Assembly: GCF_002844375.1 (NCBI RefSeq)
Contig: NZ_CP024200.1
Location: 171,501 to 235,500, forward strand
Source: Thalassospira marina
GTDB lineage: Bacteria; Pseudomonadota; Alphaproteobacteria; Rhodospirillales; Thalassospiraceae
DNA length: 64,000 bases
Reading direction: 5' to 3'
The notes below the pieces were generated by a model. It was not told the origin of the DNA. It saw only the letters and a program-made list of their open reading frames with translations, and made no database searches. The translations under genes were made by a program, and so were the position numbers. This document shows positions 36,514-45,285 of this stretch, one piece after another; position 1 is the first letter of the stretch; each line of letters opens with the position of its first letter.

Positions 36514-38702
36514 GCGATATGCTGGCTGCAGAACACGGACGTGACATGATGTCTTCGCCAATGGCGCCGGCCCAGCCGTCGCGTTGGGAAACGCTGTCTG
36601 GCCTCAAGCCAATGGTGCGAAGCGACATCTCGTTTTTCCGTCACGTCTATCACAATGTTGCAGCCTATATCGCCCATGACCGTCTTTCTAACCGCTATCA
36701 TCGCCTGACAACGGCTGCGCATGCCCTGCTGCGCCGCATGGATGGCGTTACCCCCCTAGCCGATATTCGCCGTGATCTTGAAAAGAAAGGCGAAATCGAA
36801 GGCGACGATGCCGACTTTGCCCAGATCGTTGATCAGTTAAAATCCCTTGAACTGATCCGCACCGGGGAAGCACCCAATACCCAGGTTCTTGAAAAGCGCA
36901 TTGTAAAAGCACGGCGCGCCAAACAGATCGCCCCGTTTAAAAACCCGCTTTATGTGCGCATCCCGCTATTTGACCTGACCCGCGTGCTGGATCATCTTGA
37001 ACCGGCAATGCGCTGGGTTTTCAGCCCGATCACGGCCTTTCTTTTCATCCTGTTGCTGGGATCGGCCATTGTGATGGCTGGTGTGCATTGGGAAGGGCTG
37101 ACCGAAGGCGGGCTTGACCAGTTTATCAGTGCCGAAAACCTTATGATCGTCTGGTTCGTGTATCCGGTTTTGAAATTGGTGCACGAATTTGGCCATGCTG
37201 TTGTTGTGCGCCATTATGGTGGCAATGTCCGCGAACTTGGCTTGATGTTCCTGCTGTTTGTGCCTGTACCCTATGTTGATGCATCGTCCAGCATCACTTT
37301 CCGCAGCAAATGGCATCGCGCCTTTGTTGATGGTGCAGGTATCCTGGTGGAACTGACCATGGCATCCATTGCCATGTTTGTCTGGGTGGCGGCAGAGCCG
37401 GGTGTTGTGCGATCTGTTGCGCATAATGTCATGATCATCAGCGGTGTTTCGACGCTGCTGTTTAACGGCAACCCGTTACAGCGCTTTGACAGTTATTATC
37501 TGCTATGCGATCTGATCGAAATTCCCAATCTCGCGCTGAAATCGACCAAATATTACAGCTACCTGATCAAGCGCTACATCATCGGGCTTGATCGGGAATA
37601 CGAATTTGATGCGCTGCCGTCCGAACGGCGGTGGTTTTTGTTTTATGCACCGTTTTCGTTCGCCTATCGCTCGATGATCCTGGTGACCATCGCGATCCAT
37701 CTGGCCGAACGGTATTTCTTTGTGGGTGCCCTTCTTGGTTGCTGGACTGTTTTTAATATGTTTGCCATGCCCGTTATCAAGGGAAGCGGCTTTTTGCTGA
37801 CCAGTCCAACCCTGCAGGGCAAACGTCGCCGTTCGATCATTCGGGGTTTGATGCTTGCCGGGGTATTGATCGCCCTTGCCTTTATGCCGGTGCCTGACCG
37901 CATTATTTCGCAAGGCGTTGTCTGGCTGCCCGATGATGCCGCGGTGCGTGCGCGCTCCAGCGGGTTTATCACCGAAATTCACCAGCAAAGCGGTGCACAG
38001 GTGAAAAAGGGTGATCTGTTGATGACGCTGAGCAACGATCAGCTGATCACCGATCATCGCAAAGTCACCGCCGAGATCGAAGCGCTGAAGTTGCAGCTTG
38101 ATGCCGATAATGCCACCGATCAGGTCGCGGCATCGATTACGCGCCAGCGCCTTGCCAACGCGCAGGAACGCCTGAGCCGCACCACCCGCGATATCGAAGC
38201 ATTATCCATTCGTGCCAGCCATGACGGTGTTTTTGAAGCCGGCGTTTCCAACGACCTGATCGGCCGTTTCCTGCCGCGCGGTGGCGAGGCGGGTTACCTG
38301 CTGGAACCCGGCATGACCCCGGTGATCAAGGTTGCGGTGCCAGCAGTGGACGGGGATCTGGTCCAGGACCATTTGCGCGGCGTTGAATTGCGATTTGCCG
38401 GTCATTTTGGCGATGTGGTGCCTGGCACCATCAAATCCTGGTCGCCAACGGCCACTTTGCAGTTACCAAGCCCGGTTCTGTCGCTTGAAGGGGGCGGGCC
38501 CTTTGCCCTGAAACCCGAAGCCAACCAGCGACCGGAACTGGTGAACCCTGTTTTTATCGCAACCGTCGCCTGTTGCGAGGGGCTAGCGCCTGAAAATTAT
38601 GGCGACCGGGCACATGTGCGGTTCGATCTGGGATGGGAGCCCGCAGCCGTACTGGTTTATCGCGTTGTCCGCCGCAACTTCTTAAAGAGGTTTGAAGTTT
38701 GA
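36510..38702 (+). CDS. PqqD-like / M50 site-2 protease / lipoyl-adaptor fusion protein
   Basis: 730 residues; ATG 36510 overlaps the preceding stop. Residues ~40-120 look like a PqqD-type winged helix (H-A-L-L-R-R-M-D-G-V-T-P-L-A-D-I). A multi-pass membrane domain follows, with the intact M50 zinc motif H-E-F-G-H at 225-229 and N-G-N-P...F-D at 319-327, whose Asp327 is the third ligand. After further membrane helices (about 380-460), residues ~475-730 carry an HlyD-like lipoyl/hairpin region (S-S-G-F-I-T-E-I, Q-V-K-K-G-D). It could cleave a membrane-bound or exported substrate, or use the fold as a transport scaffold. Similar architectures occur in peptide-maturation loci. Confidence 0.87.
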   Translation: MSDMLAAEHGRDMMSSPMAPAQPSRWETLSGLKPMVRSDISFFRHVYHNVAAYIAHDRLSNRYHRLTTAAHALLRRMDGVTPLADIRRDLEKKGEIEGDDADFAQIVDQLKSLELIRTGEAPNTQVLEKRIVKARRAKQIAPFKNPLYVRIPLFDLTRVLDHLEPAMRWVFSPITAFLFILLLGSAIVMAGVHWEGLTEGGLDQFISAENLMIVWFVYPVLKLVHEFGHAVVVRHYGGNVRELGLMFLLFVPVPYVDASSSITFRSKWHRAFVDGAGILVELTMASIAMFVWVAAEPGVVRSVAHNVMIISGVSTLLFNGNPLQRFDSYYLLCDLIEIPNLALKSTKYYSYLIKRYIIGLDREYEFDALPSERRWFLFYAPFSFAYRSMILVTIAIHLAERYFFVGALLGCWTVFNMFAMPVIKGSGFLLTSPTLQGKRRRSIIRGLMLAGVLIALAFMPVPDRIISQGVVWLPDDAAVRARSSGFITEIHQQSGAQVKKGDLLMTLSNDQLITDHRKVTAEIEALKLQLDADNATDQVAASITRQRLANAQERLSRTTRDIEALSIRASHDGVFEAGVSNDLIGRFLPRGGEAGYLLEPGMTPVIKVAVPAVDGDLVQDHLRGVELRFAGHFGDVVPGTIKSWSPTATLQLPSPVLSLEGGGPFALKPEANQRPELVNPVFIATVACCEGLAPENYGDRAHVRFDLGWEPAAVLVYRVVRRNFLKRFEV

Positions 38703-39625
38703 CTTTATCGTTTCGACATATTGCGCCCGCGCTGCTGGCGCTATGCCTTTTCTGGGGGGGCATGGTACCGGCTGCTTTGGCGCAGGATACATCGGCACCT
38801 GCTGATTCTGATCCGTTTGCCAAATTGCTGGAAAATGCCCGTCAGGGTGCCGATACCAGCAGCCAGGCTGCCGGGCAGGAACAGAATGTGTGCCAGGTAA
38901 CCGCCAGTGAACTGGTGGAACTGGCAAGCCCGGTAGAAGGCGTCATCCACACGATGCATGCCAAACGTGGTCAACGGGTTAAAAAAGGCGAACTGATTGC
39001 CGAATTGCAGGCAGATGTTGAAAAAGCGCAGGTGAATTACGCACAGGTACGTGCGCAATCACAAAGCGGTGTTGCTGCGCGCAAACGGCAGCTTGAGTTT
39101 GCCGAACGTCGCATCAAGCGGACCGAAAAACTTCGGGCTGCGAAATTGATGACGCAAGAAGAGATCGACACCCTGGAAACCGACCGCGACAGTGCCCGGC
39201 TTGATTACGATGCCGCCAGAGAGAACATCGATATCATGAAAGCCGAACTGGCGCTGTCCAAGGCGCAATTGGCAGACCGTATGATCAAAAGTCCGATCGA
39301 CGGTGTCCTGATCGAGAAGCTGTTGACCGTTGGGGAACAGGTTGACGGCAAGGCGATCGCGCTGATTGCACAGCTTGACCCGCTTTTTGTCGAGGTTTCC
39401 CTGCCGGTTGCCCAGTTTGGCAAATATCACAAGGGCGAAAAAGTGACCGTTCATTTTGAAGGTCCGAATATTGGCCCGCGCGATGCCGAAATCTCACTGG
39501 TCGACCAGATTGTCGAACCAAAAAGCAAAACCTTTGGCATGCGAGTGGTATTGCCAAATCCGGATTTGGCCATCCCTGCGGGGATTGGCTGTCATATCGA
39601 ATTCCTGTCACCGAAAAAACAGTGA
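38699..39625 (+). CDS. Periplasmic adaptor subunit (HlyD/RND membrane-fusion family)
   Basis: 308 residues from TTG 38699, with AGAGG nine bases upstream; it overlaps the M50 stop (TTGA). The signal peptide ends near A-L-A-Q at residue ~28. The lipoyl halves are S-P-V-E-G-V-I-H near 81 and S-P-I-D-G-V-L-I near 198, separated by a long alpha-helical hairpin (about 105-190, high Ala/Glu/Arg), then a beta-barrel. An RND-type adaptor would normally pair with an inner-membrane pump, yet none is encoded here. It probably bridges the inner-membrane components to the TolC-family channel encoded next. Confidence 0.9.
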   Translation: MTLSFRHIAPALLALCLFWGGMVPAALAQDTSAPADSDPFAKLLENARQGADTSSQAAGQEQNVCQVTASELVELASPVEGVIHTMHAKRGQRVKKGELIAELQADVEKAQVNYAQVRAQSQSGVAARKRQLEFAERRIKRTEKLRAAKLMTQEEIDTLETDRDSARLDYDAARENIDIMKAELALSKAQLADRMIKSPIDGVLIEKLLTVGEQVDGKAIALIAQLDPLFVEVSLPVAQFGKYHKGEKVTVHFEGPNIGPRDAEISLVDQIVEPKSKTFGMRVVLPNPDLAIPAGIGCHIEFLSPKKQ

Positions 39626-39655
39626 ACAGAACATAATATTGTTGTGGAGAGCATG

Positions 39656-41071
39656 GTGTTGAAAAAGAAAATCCTCGTTTCGGCGTATGTGCTGGGGATC
39701 TCTGCTATCGGTTTAACGGATCGTGCTGGGGCAGAAGATCTTTCAACCGTCTATCAGATGGCAATGACCGAAAACCCGAATATCTCGCTGGCCGAAGAAC
39801 AGGTCAGTGAAGGTGTCGCAAGCCAGGTCAATGCTTTCATGGGCTATTTGCCGCAGGTATCGGCAACCTTTGACCGCGAATGGGTCAAACAGCGTATTGA
39901 CCGTTCGGACAATACCGTGTTTGCACTTGGTAAAGGCAATTTCGATAACCGCCAGCGTACCTTCCAGCTGCAGCAGCATATCTTTGATTTTGAAACCATC
40001 ATGGATATCGTGGCATCGGATATGGGCCGCATGCGGTTGAAAAAATCGCTTGAAACCGCCAAGCTTGACGTTGGCTATCAGACGATTGAAGCCTATCTCA
40101 GCACGCTTGCAGCAGCTGACGATGCCCGTCTGGCCCAGATCGAACATGCCTCGATGGCTGAACGCAAGGTCGATATCGACACCCGCCAGAAACAGGGTCT
40201 AGCAACGTCCTATGAATCGGACCTGGTTGCTGCCCGCCTGGCCGAAGCCGAAGCCCGCGTTGTTGCCACCCGCACCTCCTATCAGCGTGCCTTTGCCCAG
40301 TTGCAGCGCCGCGTTGGCAGCCTACCGGCATCGCTGGCAACCCTGGCACACAATGTCGAACTGCCGAAACTGGCAGAAACCGATGTTGACCATTGGCTGG
40401 AAGCCGCATTGAAAAGCAGCCCGCGTGTGCGTGCGATGGATTATTCCATCGATGAACGCAAAGCAGCCCTTGCTGCCGACGTTGGCCAGGCCCTGCCGAC
40501 CTTCGATTTCATCTTTACCGATACCCGCCGTGATTCCGGTGGGTCGCTGTTTGGTGGCGGCAGCCTGACCCATGAAGGTGTGGCGATGCTGCGCCTGAAT
40601 GTGCCGCTGTTCAACCCGGGTGGCCGTGGTTACGAAGCCCTTGAAACCCGCAGCCAGGTGGACCAGGCCCGTTACCAGCGTGCCATTTACCTGCGTGAAC
40701 TGCGCGAAACGGTTACCGGCACCATCAATGAACTGGTAAACGGCCCGGACCGCATCAAGGCGCTGGTCAAAGGTGTTGAAACCCACCGTCGTATTGTTGA
40801 TGCCGTCAAAATCAAATTTGATGCTGGCCAGTCAACCGTTCTCGATGTTCTTGACGAAGACGAAGACCTGTTTGCCATGGAACGCCAGGCGCTTGCCGCG
40901 ATCTATAGCCACCTTCTGAACTATGCCCTGATCCATCAGGTTACCGGCACGCTGGACGATGCCCAGATCGCATCGATCAACCAGCTTCTGGATCCGAACC
41001 TGCCGATGATTACCGCAAGCACCGACTTTGCGACCTACAGCCACGACACGATGCCGATTTCGGTTCAGTAA
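39656..41071 (+). CDS. TolC-family outer-membrane efflux/secretion channel
   Basis: About 471 residues. GTG 39656 sits six bases after GGAG; ATG 39653 and TTG 39659 are also possible. The signal peptide is K-K-K-I-L, hydrophobic stretch, then D-R-A-G-A-E-D near residue 27. The mature part shows the two-fold TolC repeat: A-x-x-x-N-P-N-I-S-L-A near 45 with a long coiled coil, and a second A-L-K-S-S-P-R-V near 255. It forms the outer-membrane exit duct for the adaptor set. A terminator follows 35 bases after the stop, ending the adhesin export operon. Confidence 0.92.
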   Translation: MLKKKILVSAYVLGISAIGLTDRAGAEDLSTVYQMAMTENPNISLAEEQVSEGVASQVNAFMGYLPQVSATFDREWVKQRIDRSDNTVFALGKGNFDNRQRTFQLQQHIFDFETIMDIVASDMGRMRLKKSLETAKLDVGYQTIEAYLSTLAAADDARLAQIEHASMAERKVDIDTRQKQGLATSYESDLVAARLAEAEARVVATRTSYQRAFAQLQRRVGSLPASLATLAHNVELPKLAETDVDHWLEAALKSSPRVRAMDYSIDERKAALAADVGQALPTFDFIFTDTRRDSGGSLFGGGSLTHEGVAMLRLNVPLFNPGGRGYEALETRSQVDQARYQRAIYLRELRETVTGTINELVNGPDRIKALVKGVETHRRIVDAVKIKFDAGQSTVLDVLDEDEDLFAMERQALAAIYSHLLNYALIHQVTGTLDDAQIASINQLLDPNLPMITASTDFATYSHDTMPISVQ

Positions 41072-41105
41072 GTCGGGTTAAAAAGGACTTGCCATGCTCT
41101 CAACT

Positions 41106-41142
41106 CACCCCTGCCGGGTTTACCGGTGGGGGTGTTTTGTTT
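41106..41142. terminator. Bidirectional-looking terminator between adhesin/export and nfr operons
   Basis: CACCCC-TGCCGG pairs with CCGG-TGGGGGTG over GTTTA (two G-U pairs) and is followed on the plus strand by GTTTTGTTT. It lies between the convergent TolC-family gene and the last gene of the nfr operon, whose stop codon touches its edge. Confidence 0.8.
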
Positions 41143-42103
41143 ATGGGCGGGATTTGTTTTCGGGTGCTGCAGCATCCGGTGTCGCATGCATTTGCATCGC
41201 CTGCCTTAAATCACCGCCCCATGCCATATATCGCAGGCCAAAAACGGCGGCCGGGTGGCAGGTCACACTGCCATTATTGGGCTTCGCGGGTTCGGCGGTG
41301 AAGGGTTCATTTTTGCCACTGGTCTGGCGAAAGGCCTCAAGCACGATGCCGATATCGCAGGGTAGGGCCTTGATATAGGTTTCGCGCGCCATTGCGGGCA
41401 GGGTCCGTGTACCGGCACCATCCTGCGCCCATACATGAATGCCGGTTTTTTCAAGGCTGCCCAGCCAACCGGCATAGGCATCGGGTGTCAGCTTGCCGCC
41501 GCTAAAGGCGCTGACATGCACCGGCAGATCAAGGCGGCTTGCAAGGCCCCCCAGCCGTTCATTGACGATATCGCGCCGGGCCTTTTGCTCGAAATTCCAG
41601 TCATCAAGCTCCAGCGGCACATACCAGCCAGCAATTGAAATTCCCCAATCCTGGCGAATGGTGTTTGCCTGCTTTAACGACAGCCCCAATTGATGTTCAA
41701 GATACGCGCCAGTTCCCGCCGTATCAATTTCGGCAAGCCGGTTATAATAGGCCGGGTCCATATGCAGGCCCATAATCAGCGATAAACCCTGATCGCGCGC
41801 ATCCTTCAGGCTGTTTGCCAACCAGCCGTTTTTGCCACCAAAATCGATATCGCCATAGGATGTCCATTGCACGATGACGGTATTAAACCTGTTTTCGCGG
41901 GTTTTTTGCCAAATCCTGTTCCATTGCGCGGGTGTGATGTTGGCGTCAGTTTCATGGGGTTGATAAAACAGGGCCTGACCATTTGATTGCTGGCCGTTCT
42001 GTACCTGCTGGTTATCCCACTCCGCGACATCCTGTGCCGCTGCCGGGTGCAACGCGATCATGGTTAAGGCCGTCGTTATTACCAGGGTTCTGAAAATACG
42101 CAT
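41141..42103 (-). CDS. YbcH-like periplasmic protein (DUF4434-type barrel)
   Basis: 320 residues with a signal peptide ending A-A-A-Q-D near residue 24. The mature part contains F-Y-Q-P-H-E-T-D, W-x-x-I-W-Q-K-T-R-E-N-R-F-N-T-V-I-V-Q-W-T-S-Y-G-D near 65-95, and G-W-Y-V-P-L-E-L-D-D near 155, resembling the DUF4434 / glycosidase-like TIM-barrel family. E. coli ybcH, encoded beside nfrA and nfrB, is to my knowledge of this family. Its start and the nfrA-like stop share one base (TGATG at 42101-42105). A glycan-processing role in the periplasm is inferred. The acidic residues could be catalytic, but this is not shown. Confidence 0.8.
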   Translation of the reverse strand: MRIFRTLVITTALTMIALHPAAAQDVAEWDNQQVQNGQQSNGQALFYQPHETDANITPAQWNRIWQKTRENRFNTVIVQWTSYGDIDFGGKNGWLANSLKDARDQGLSLIMGLHMDPAYYNRLAEIDTAGTGAYLEHQLGLSLKQANTIRQDWGISIAGWYVPLELDDWNFEQKARRDIVNERLGGLASRLDLPVHVSAFSGGKLTPDAYAGWLGSLEKTGIHVWAQDGAGTRTLPAMARETYIKALPCDIGIVLEAFRQTSGKNEPFTAEPAKPNNGSVTCHPAAVFGLRYMAWGGDLRQAMQMHATPDAAAPENKSRP

Positions 42104-45100
42104 CAGAAATTCACCTCCAGCCCAAACAGGATGCCATCCGCCCCTTCATACAGGTTACCACCAACCGATTTTTGATATTCCAACCGGGCATTCACGCGCG
42201 TTCGGTAGGCATTGTATTTATCTTCATCGGTATAAAGCTGCCAGCGCAGGCCAACACCGGTCCGCAGGTCCTGACGCCAGGTATCGTTCGGGTCCTGGGC
42301 CGCGGCCTCGACAAAGCCATAAGGCATGATCGTTTGTGCCGACTGCGTTGGCAGTTTGAAACTATGCCCCTGCTGATAGCGTGACAGCGCCATATGATTG
42401 CCTGATCGCGTCCACCATGACAGGTCAAGATTGACGAAACGTTCGTTCCAGTCATCTTCACCAACCCGCCAGTCATTGCGATATTCATCCTGATCAAGGA
42501 AGGACGCCGTTGCCCGCAAAATCAGGTCATTATCGCGCTTGTGGGTGTCGTTAAGGTCGCTGATGCCATCCACCAGTTTACCGGGATTGATCAGATCACC
42601 GGCTTTGATGCCGGGCGTGCCGCTTTTGTCCCGTTGGGTCTGGCTGAACAGTTCGCCATAAAGGTTCAGGTTATAATCCCCAAGCGGTTTGTAGCGCAGG
42701 CCAAGGCCGGTTGCCAGTGTCTGGCCGTAACGTGCATGGCCATCCGCCCCGGTCAGTACCCGTCCATAAACCGAGAATGTGCTGCCATTGCGGCTGGGTT
42801 CATCGCCAAGGGCATGGTCCCACAGGGCCGTTTGCACATTCTGCGATGCTGCACGACGATCTGTTGCGTTGTTGCCAAGGGGTAGTTCCGTGGTGCCAGC
42901 CGGGGACCAAGTGCTTGCAAGGGTCACACTATTGCGCCGTTCCAGTGTTTCGTGTGCACGTCGCTGGCGGTAACGTCGGGCATCAAGGCTGCCAAAATCA
43001 TCGCCTTGGGTTACCGGGTTCTGTTCAAGGTCGATGGCATGTTCCAGTTCGCGGCGGGCACCTGTACTGTTTTCAACAGCATTATAGCGGTTGGCCAGGG
43101 TTTCATGCAGGCGATAATCATCGGGATAATCCTGCACAGCCCGTTTCAGATACGGGATTGCCGCATTTTGTTGCCCGGTATCGTCAAGGCTGGCAAGGCG
43201 CATGCCCAGATCGGCGTTATAACGCGGGTTATCAGGCTGCAATTCGTGGGCCTTTGCCAGCCATTCCGTGCTTTGCGGCAAATCGCCCGCCTTTTGTGCC
43301 GTGGCCGATGCCGCATAGTAATTTTCGGGCGACGGGCTGTTTTGCAGGGCAATTTTTTGCCGGCCCAGTGCCAGTTCGGGTTTGTTACGTGCTTCGGCAA
43401 TGGTGGCCCCCAGGGCCCAGTCATTCGCCTTTGTCAGGTTTTCAGCCTGTTGCCAAAAATGTTCGGCTTGGTCGGGTTGGCCAGCTTCCAGCGCGCTACG
43501 TGCGGCGGTCAGGCGGGCATTGTCCGTCATTTGACCGGCGGGAACCCGCTGCCATATTTTTAACGCTGCATCCGGGCTGCCGCCCGCTTCAAGGGCATAG
43601 GCAAGGGATGGCAGGCTGGCCTGATCGCCCAGATCAACCGCCTTTTGATAGTAAATCGATGCAATGCCCGGCGTTTGATCCATCGCGCATTGGCCCAGTG
43701 CAGCCAAGGTTGCGGTTTCACTGGTTTGGCCGGTTGCTGCGTCCTTTACGATGTCGCAATAATCATTGCTGGCAAGCTGCAATAAAACCAGCCCGCGTGT
43801 TTTATCATCCAGTTTTGCCAGCACCTGCTTGACACGTGGCACATCGCCTGCACCAATATTCTGGGCATAAAACGCCGCCAGGCGCTGTAACAGGGCTTCG
43901 GGCAATTGGCCATGATGCTGGTCATAGGCCTGTTCCAGCAGTTTTTTGGCACTACCTGTCTGGTTGTGTTTCAGGGCCAGGTAACTGGCCTGGTCAAGGG
44001 CGCCTAAGTCACCATTTTTGCGATATACCGCCAGCCAGTATTTTTCTGCCCCGGCATCATCATGCAGGCTTTGCAAAATCTGTGCACTCAGGGTCATAGT
44101 TTCGACGGTTTGCGGCTGGTCGTTTAACCAGGCAATGGCCGCACGGTCCTCGCCCCGGTCGCGCAATATGCCGATCAGCACATTTTGCCGTTCGTCCTGC
44201 CAGCGTGCTGGCAGGCTTTGTGTTTTCAGCGCGTCAATCGCCTCAAGACGCTGTGCCAGGATCAGCCATGTTTGCGGGGCTGTTTGGGCATCACACCGGG
44301 CAAATTGCTGTTTTGCCAGTTGCGCATCATGGCGCGACAGCCATTCGGCAGTTTCAAGGCACGGACGATCAAGATTCTTGCTGGTAACCTGATACAAATT
44401 TGTATCGCCGGTTGCTTTGGCCAATTCCCACAGGGTTTCCTGCTGGGCGCGGTCATCGCGCAGCGACGCGGGCAGGGCCTGCAACCAGCGTTTGGCAACG
44501 GCAATATTGCCTAGTGCAATGGTCCGGTTCGCCAGCGCAAGCTGCGCCTGTGCCTGGCTTTTGCTATCAGGTGCACTGGGCAGTAGGGCGATCAGCCCCT
44601 GTTCATCCTGAACATTGGCGTAGGCGGTGGCAAGGCGTTGCCAGTTTTCAGGCGACAGGCGGCCCTGATCGGCCAGCGGGGCAAGTTCGGCAATGACCGT
44701 GCGCCAATTATCAAGCTGTTCGGCCCAAATGGCGCGTGCGCGGCGCAGGCTGTCGCCATCTTCGCGGCCTTTGATGCTTTCAAGCCATGCCAGTGCCTTT
44801 TGTGCGCCATCGGGCTGTTTGGAAAGTGCATCGGCATAGGCCCGCCAGATTTGTTCGCGATCGGCAATTTCAACTGTGTGATCCAGCCAGTCGCGAATTT
44901 GCGCCTCGGTCGGGGTGGATGTTTCAATCCATTTGATGCGCAATTCCTGCAGGGTTTCGCGCTTTTGTGTGCCATCGGGCAGGGCATTTGCGCTTTCCAG
45001 GGCCTGGTCAAAATGCCCCTGGTTGGTTTGCGCCTGAACGATCAGGCGGCGTGCCTCGGTATTTTCCGGCACCAGCGACAACAGATGTGTCATCAGCTTT

Positions 45101-45285
45101 TCGACTTCCGCCCAGTTTTCACGCCGGGCTTCGCGATAGGCGCGGTCAAGATAGGGGTAGCTGCGAAAATCGGCAAATTTATCAAGGCTGTCGGCATGGG
45201 CTGGGGCCACCGGGGCCAGCGGGATCACGCCTGTTGCCAGCAATGCCAGCAAAGACAGGCCGATTGCACGGTGAGGGCGGGTCAT
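42103..45285 (-). CDS. nfrA: NfrA-like outer-membrane protein with periplasmic TPR region
   Basis: 1060 residues. The signal peptide ends A-H-A-D near residue 32. Residues ~40-800 are TPR-like helical repeats (A-Y-R-E-A-R-R-E-N-W-A-E-V-E, A-A-R-S-A-L-E-A-G-Q-P-D-Q-A). The last ~280 residues, starting near R-R-R-A-H-E-T-L-E-R-R-N-S-V, resemble the NfrA C-terminal domain and finish like an outer-membrane barrel (G-L-E-V-N-F). In E. coli, NfrA is the phage N4 receptor protein and export partner of NfrB. It overlaps the glycosyltransferase gene (ATGA at 45282-45285). It probably guides the glycan across periplasm and outer membrane. Confidence 0.87.
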   Translation of the reverse strand: MTRPHRAIGLSLLALLATGVIPLAPVAPAHADSLDKFADFRSYPYLDRAYREARRENWAEVEKLMTHLLSLVPENTEARRLIVQAQTNQGHFDQALESANALPDGTQKRETLQELRIKWIETSTPTEAQIRDWLDHTVEIADREQIWRAYADALSKQPDGAQKALAWLESIKGREDGDSLRRARAIWAEQLDNWRTVIAELAPLADQGRLSPENWQRLATAYANVQDEQGLIALLPSAPDSKSQAQAQLALANRTIALGNIAVAKRWLQALPASLRDDRAQQETLWELAKATGDTNLYQVTSKNLDRPCLETAEWLSRHDAQLAKQQFARCDAQTAPQTWLILAQRLEAIDALKTQSLPARWQDERQNVLIGILRDRGEDRAAIAWLNDQPQTVETMTLSAQILQSLHDDAGAEKYWLAVYRKNGDLGALDQASYLALKHNQTGSAKKLLEQAYDQHHGQLPEALLQRLAAFYAQNIGAGDVPRVKQVLAKLDDKTRGLVLLQLASNDYCDIVKDAATGQTSETATLAALGQCAMDQTPGIASIYYQKAVDLGDQASLPSLAYALEAGGSPDAALKIWQRVPAGQMTDNARLTAARSALEAGQPDQAEHFWQQAENLTKANDWALGATIAEARNKPELALGRQKIALQNSPSPENYYAASATAQKAGDLPQSTEWLAKAHELQPDNPRYNADLGMRLASLDDTGQQNAAIPYLKRAVQDYPDDYRLHETLANRYNAVENSTGARRELEHAIDLEQNPVTQGDDFGSLDARRYRQRRAHETLERRNSVTLASTWSPAGTTELPLGNNATDRRAASQNVQTALWDHALGDEPSRNGSTFSVYGRVLTGADGHARYGQTLATGLGLRYKPLGDYNLNLYGELFSQTQRDKSGTPGIKAGDLINPGKLVDGISDLNDTHKRDNDLILRATASFLDQDEYRNDWRVGEDDWNERFVNLDLSWWTRSGNHMALSRYQQGHSFKLPTQSAQTIMPYGFVEAAAQDPNDTWRQDLRTGVGLRWQLYTDEDKYNAYRTRVNARLEYQKSVGGNLYEGADGILFGLEVNF

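Noticed and set aside
42711..43832. 373-codon ORF antisense to the nfrA-like gene
   Set aside because: Cys/His/Pro/Arg-rich translation typical of a shadow frame; the minus-strand protein has a signal peptide, TPRs and a barrel end.
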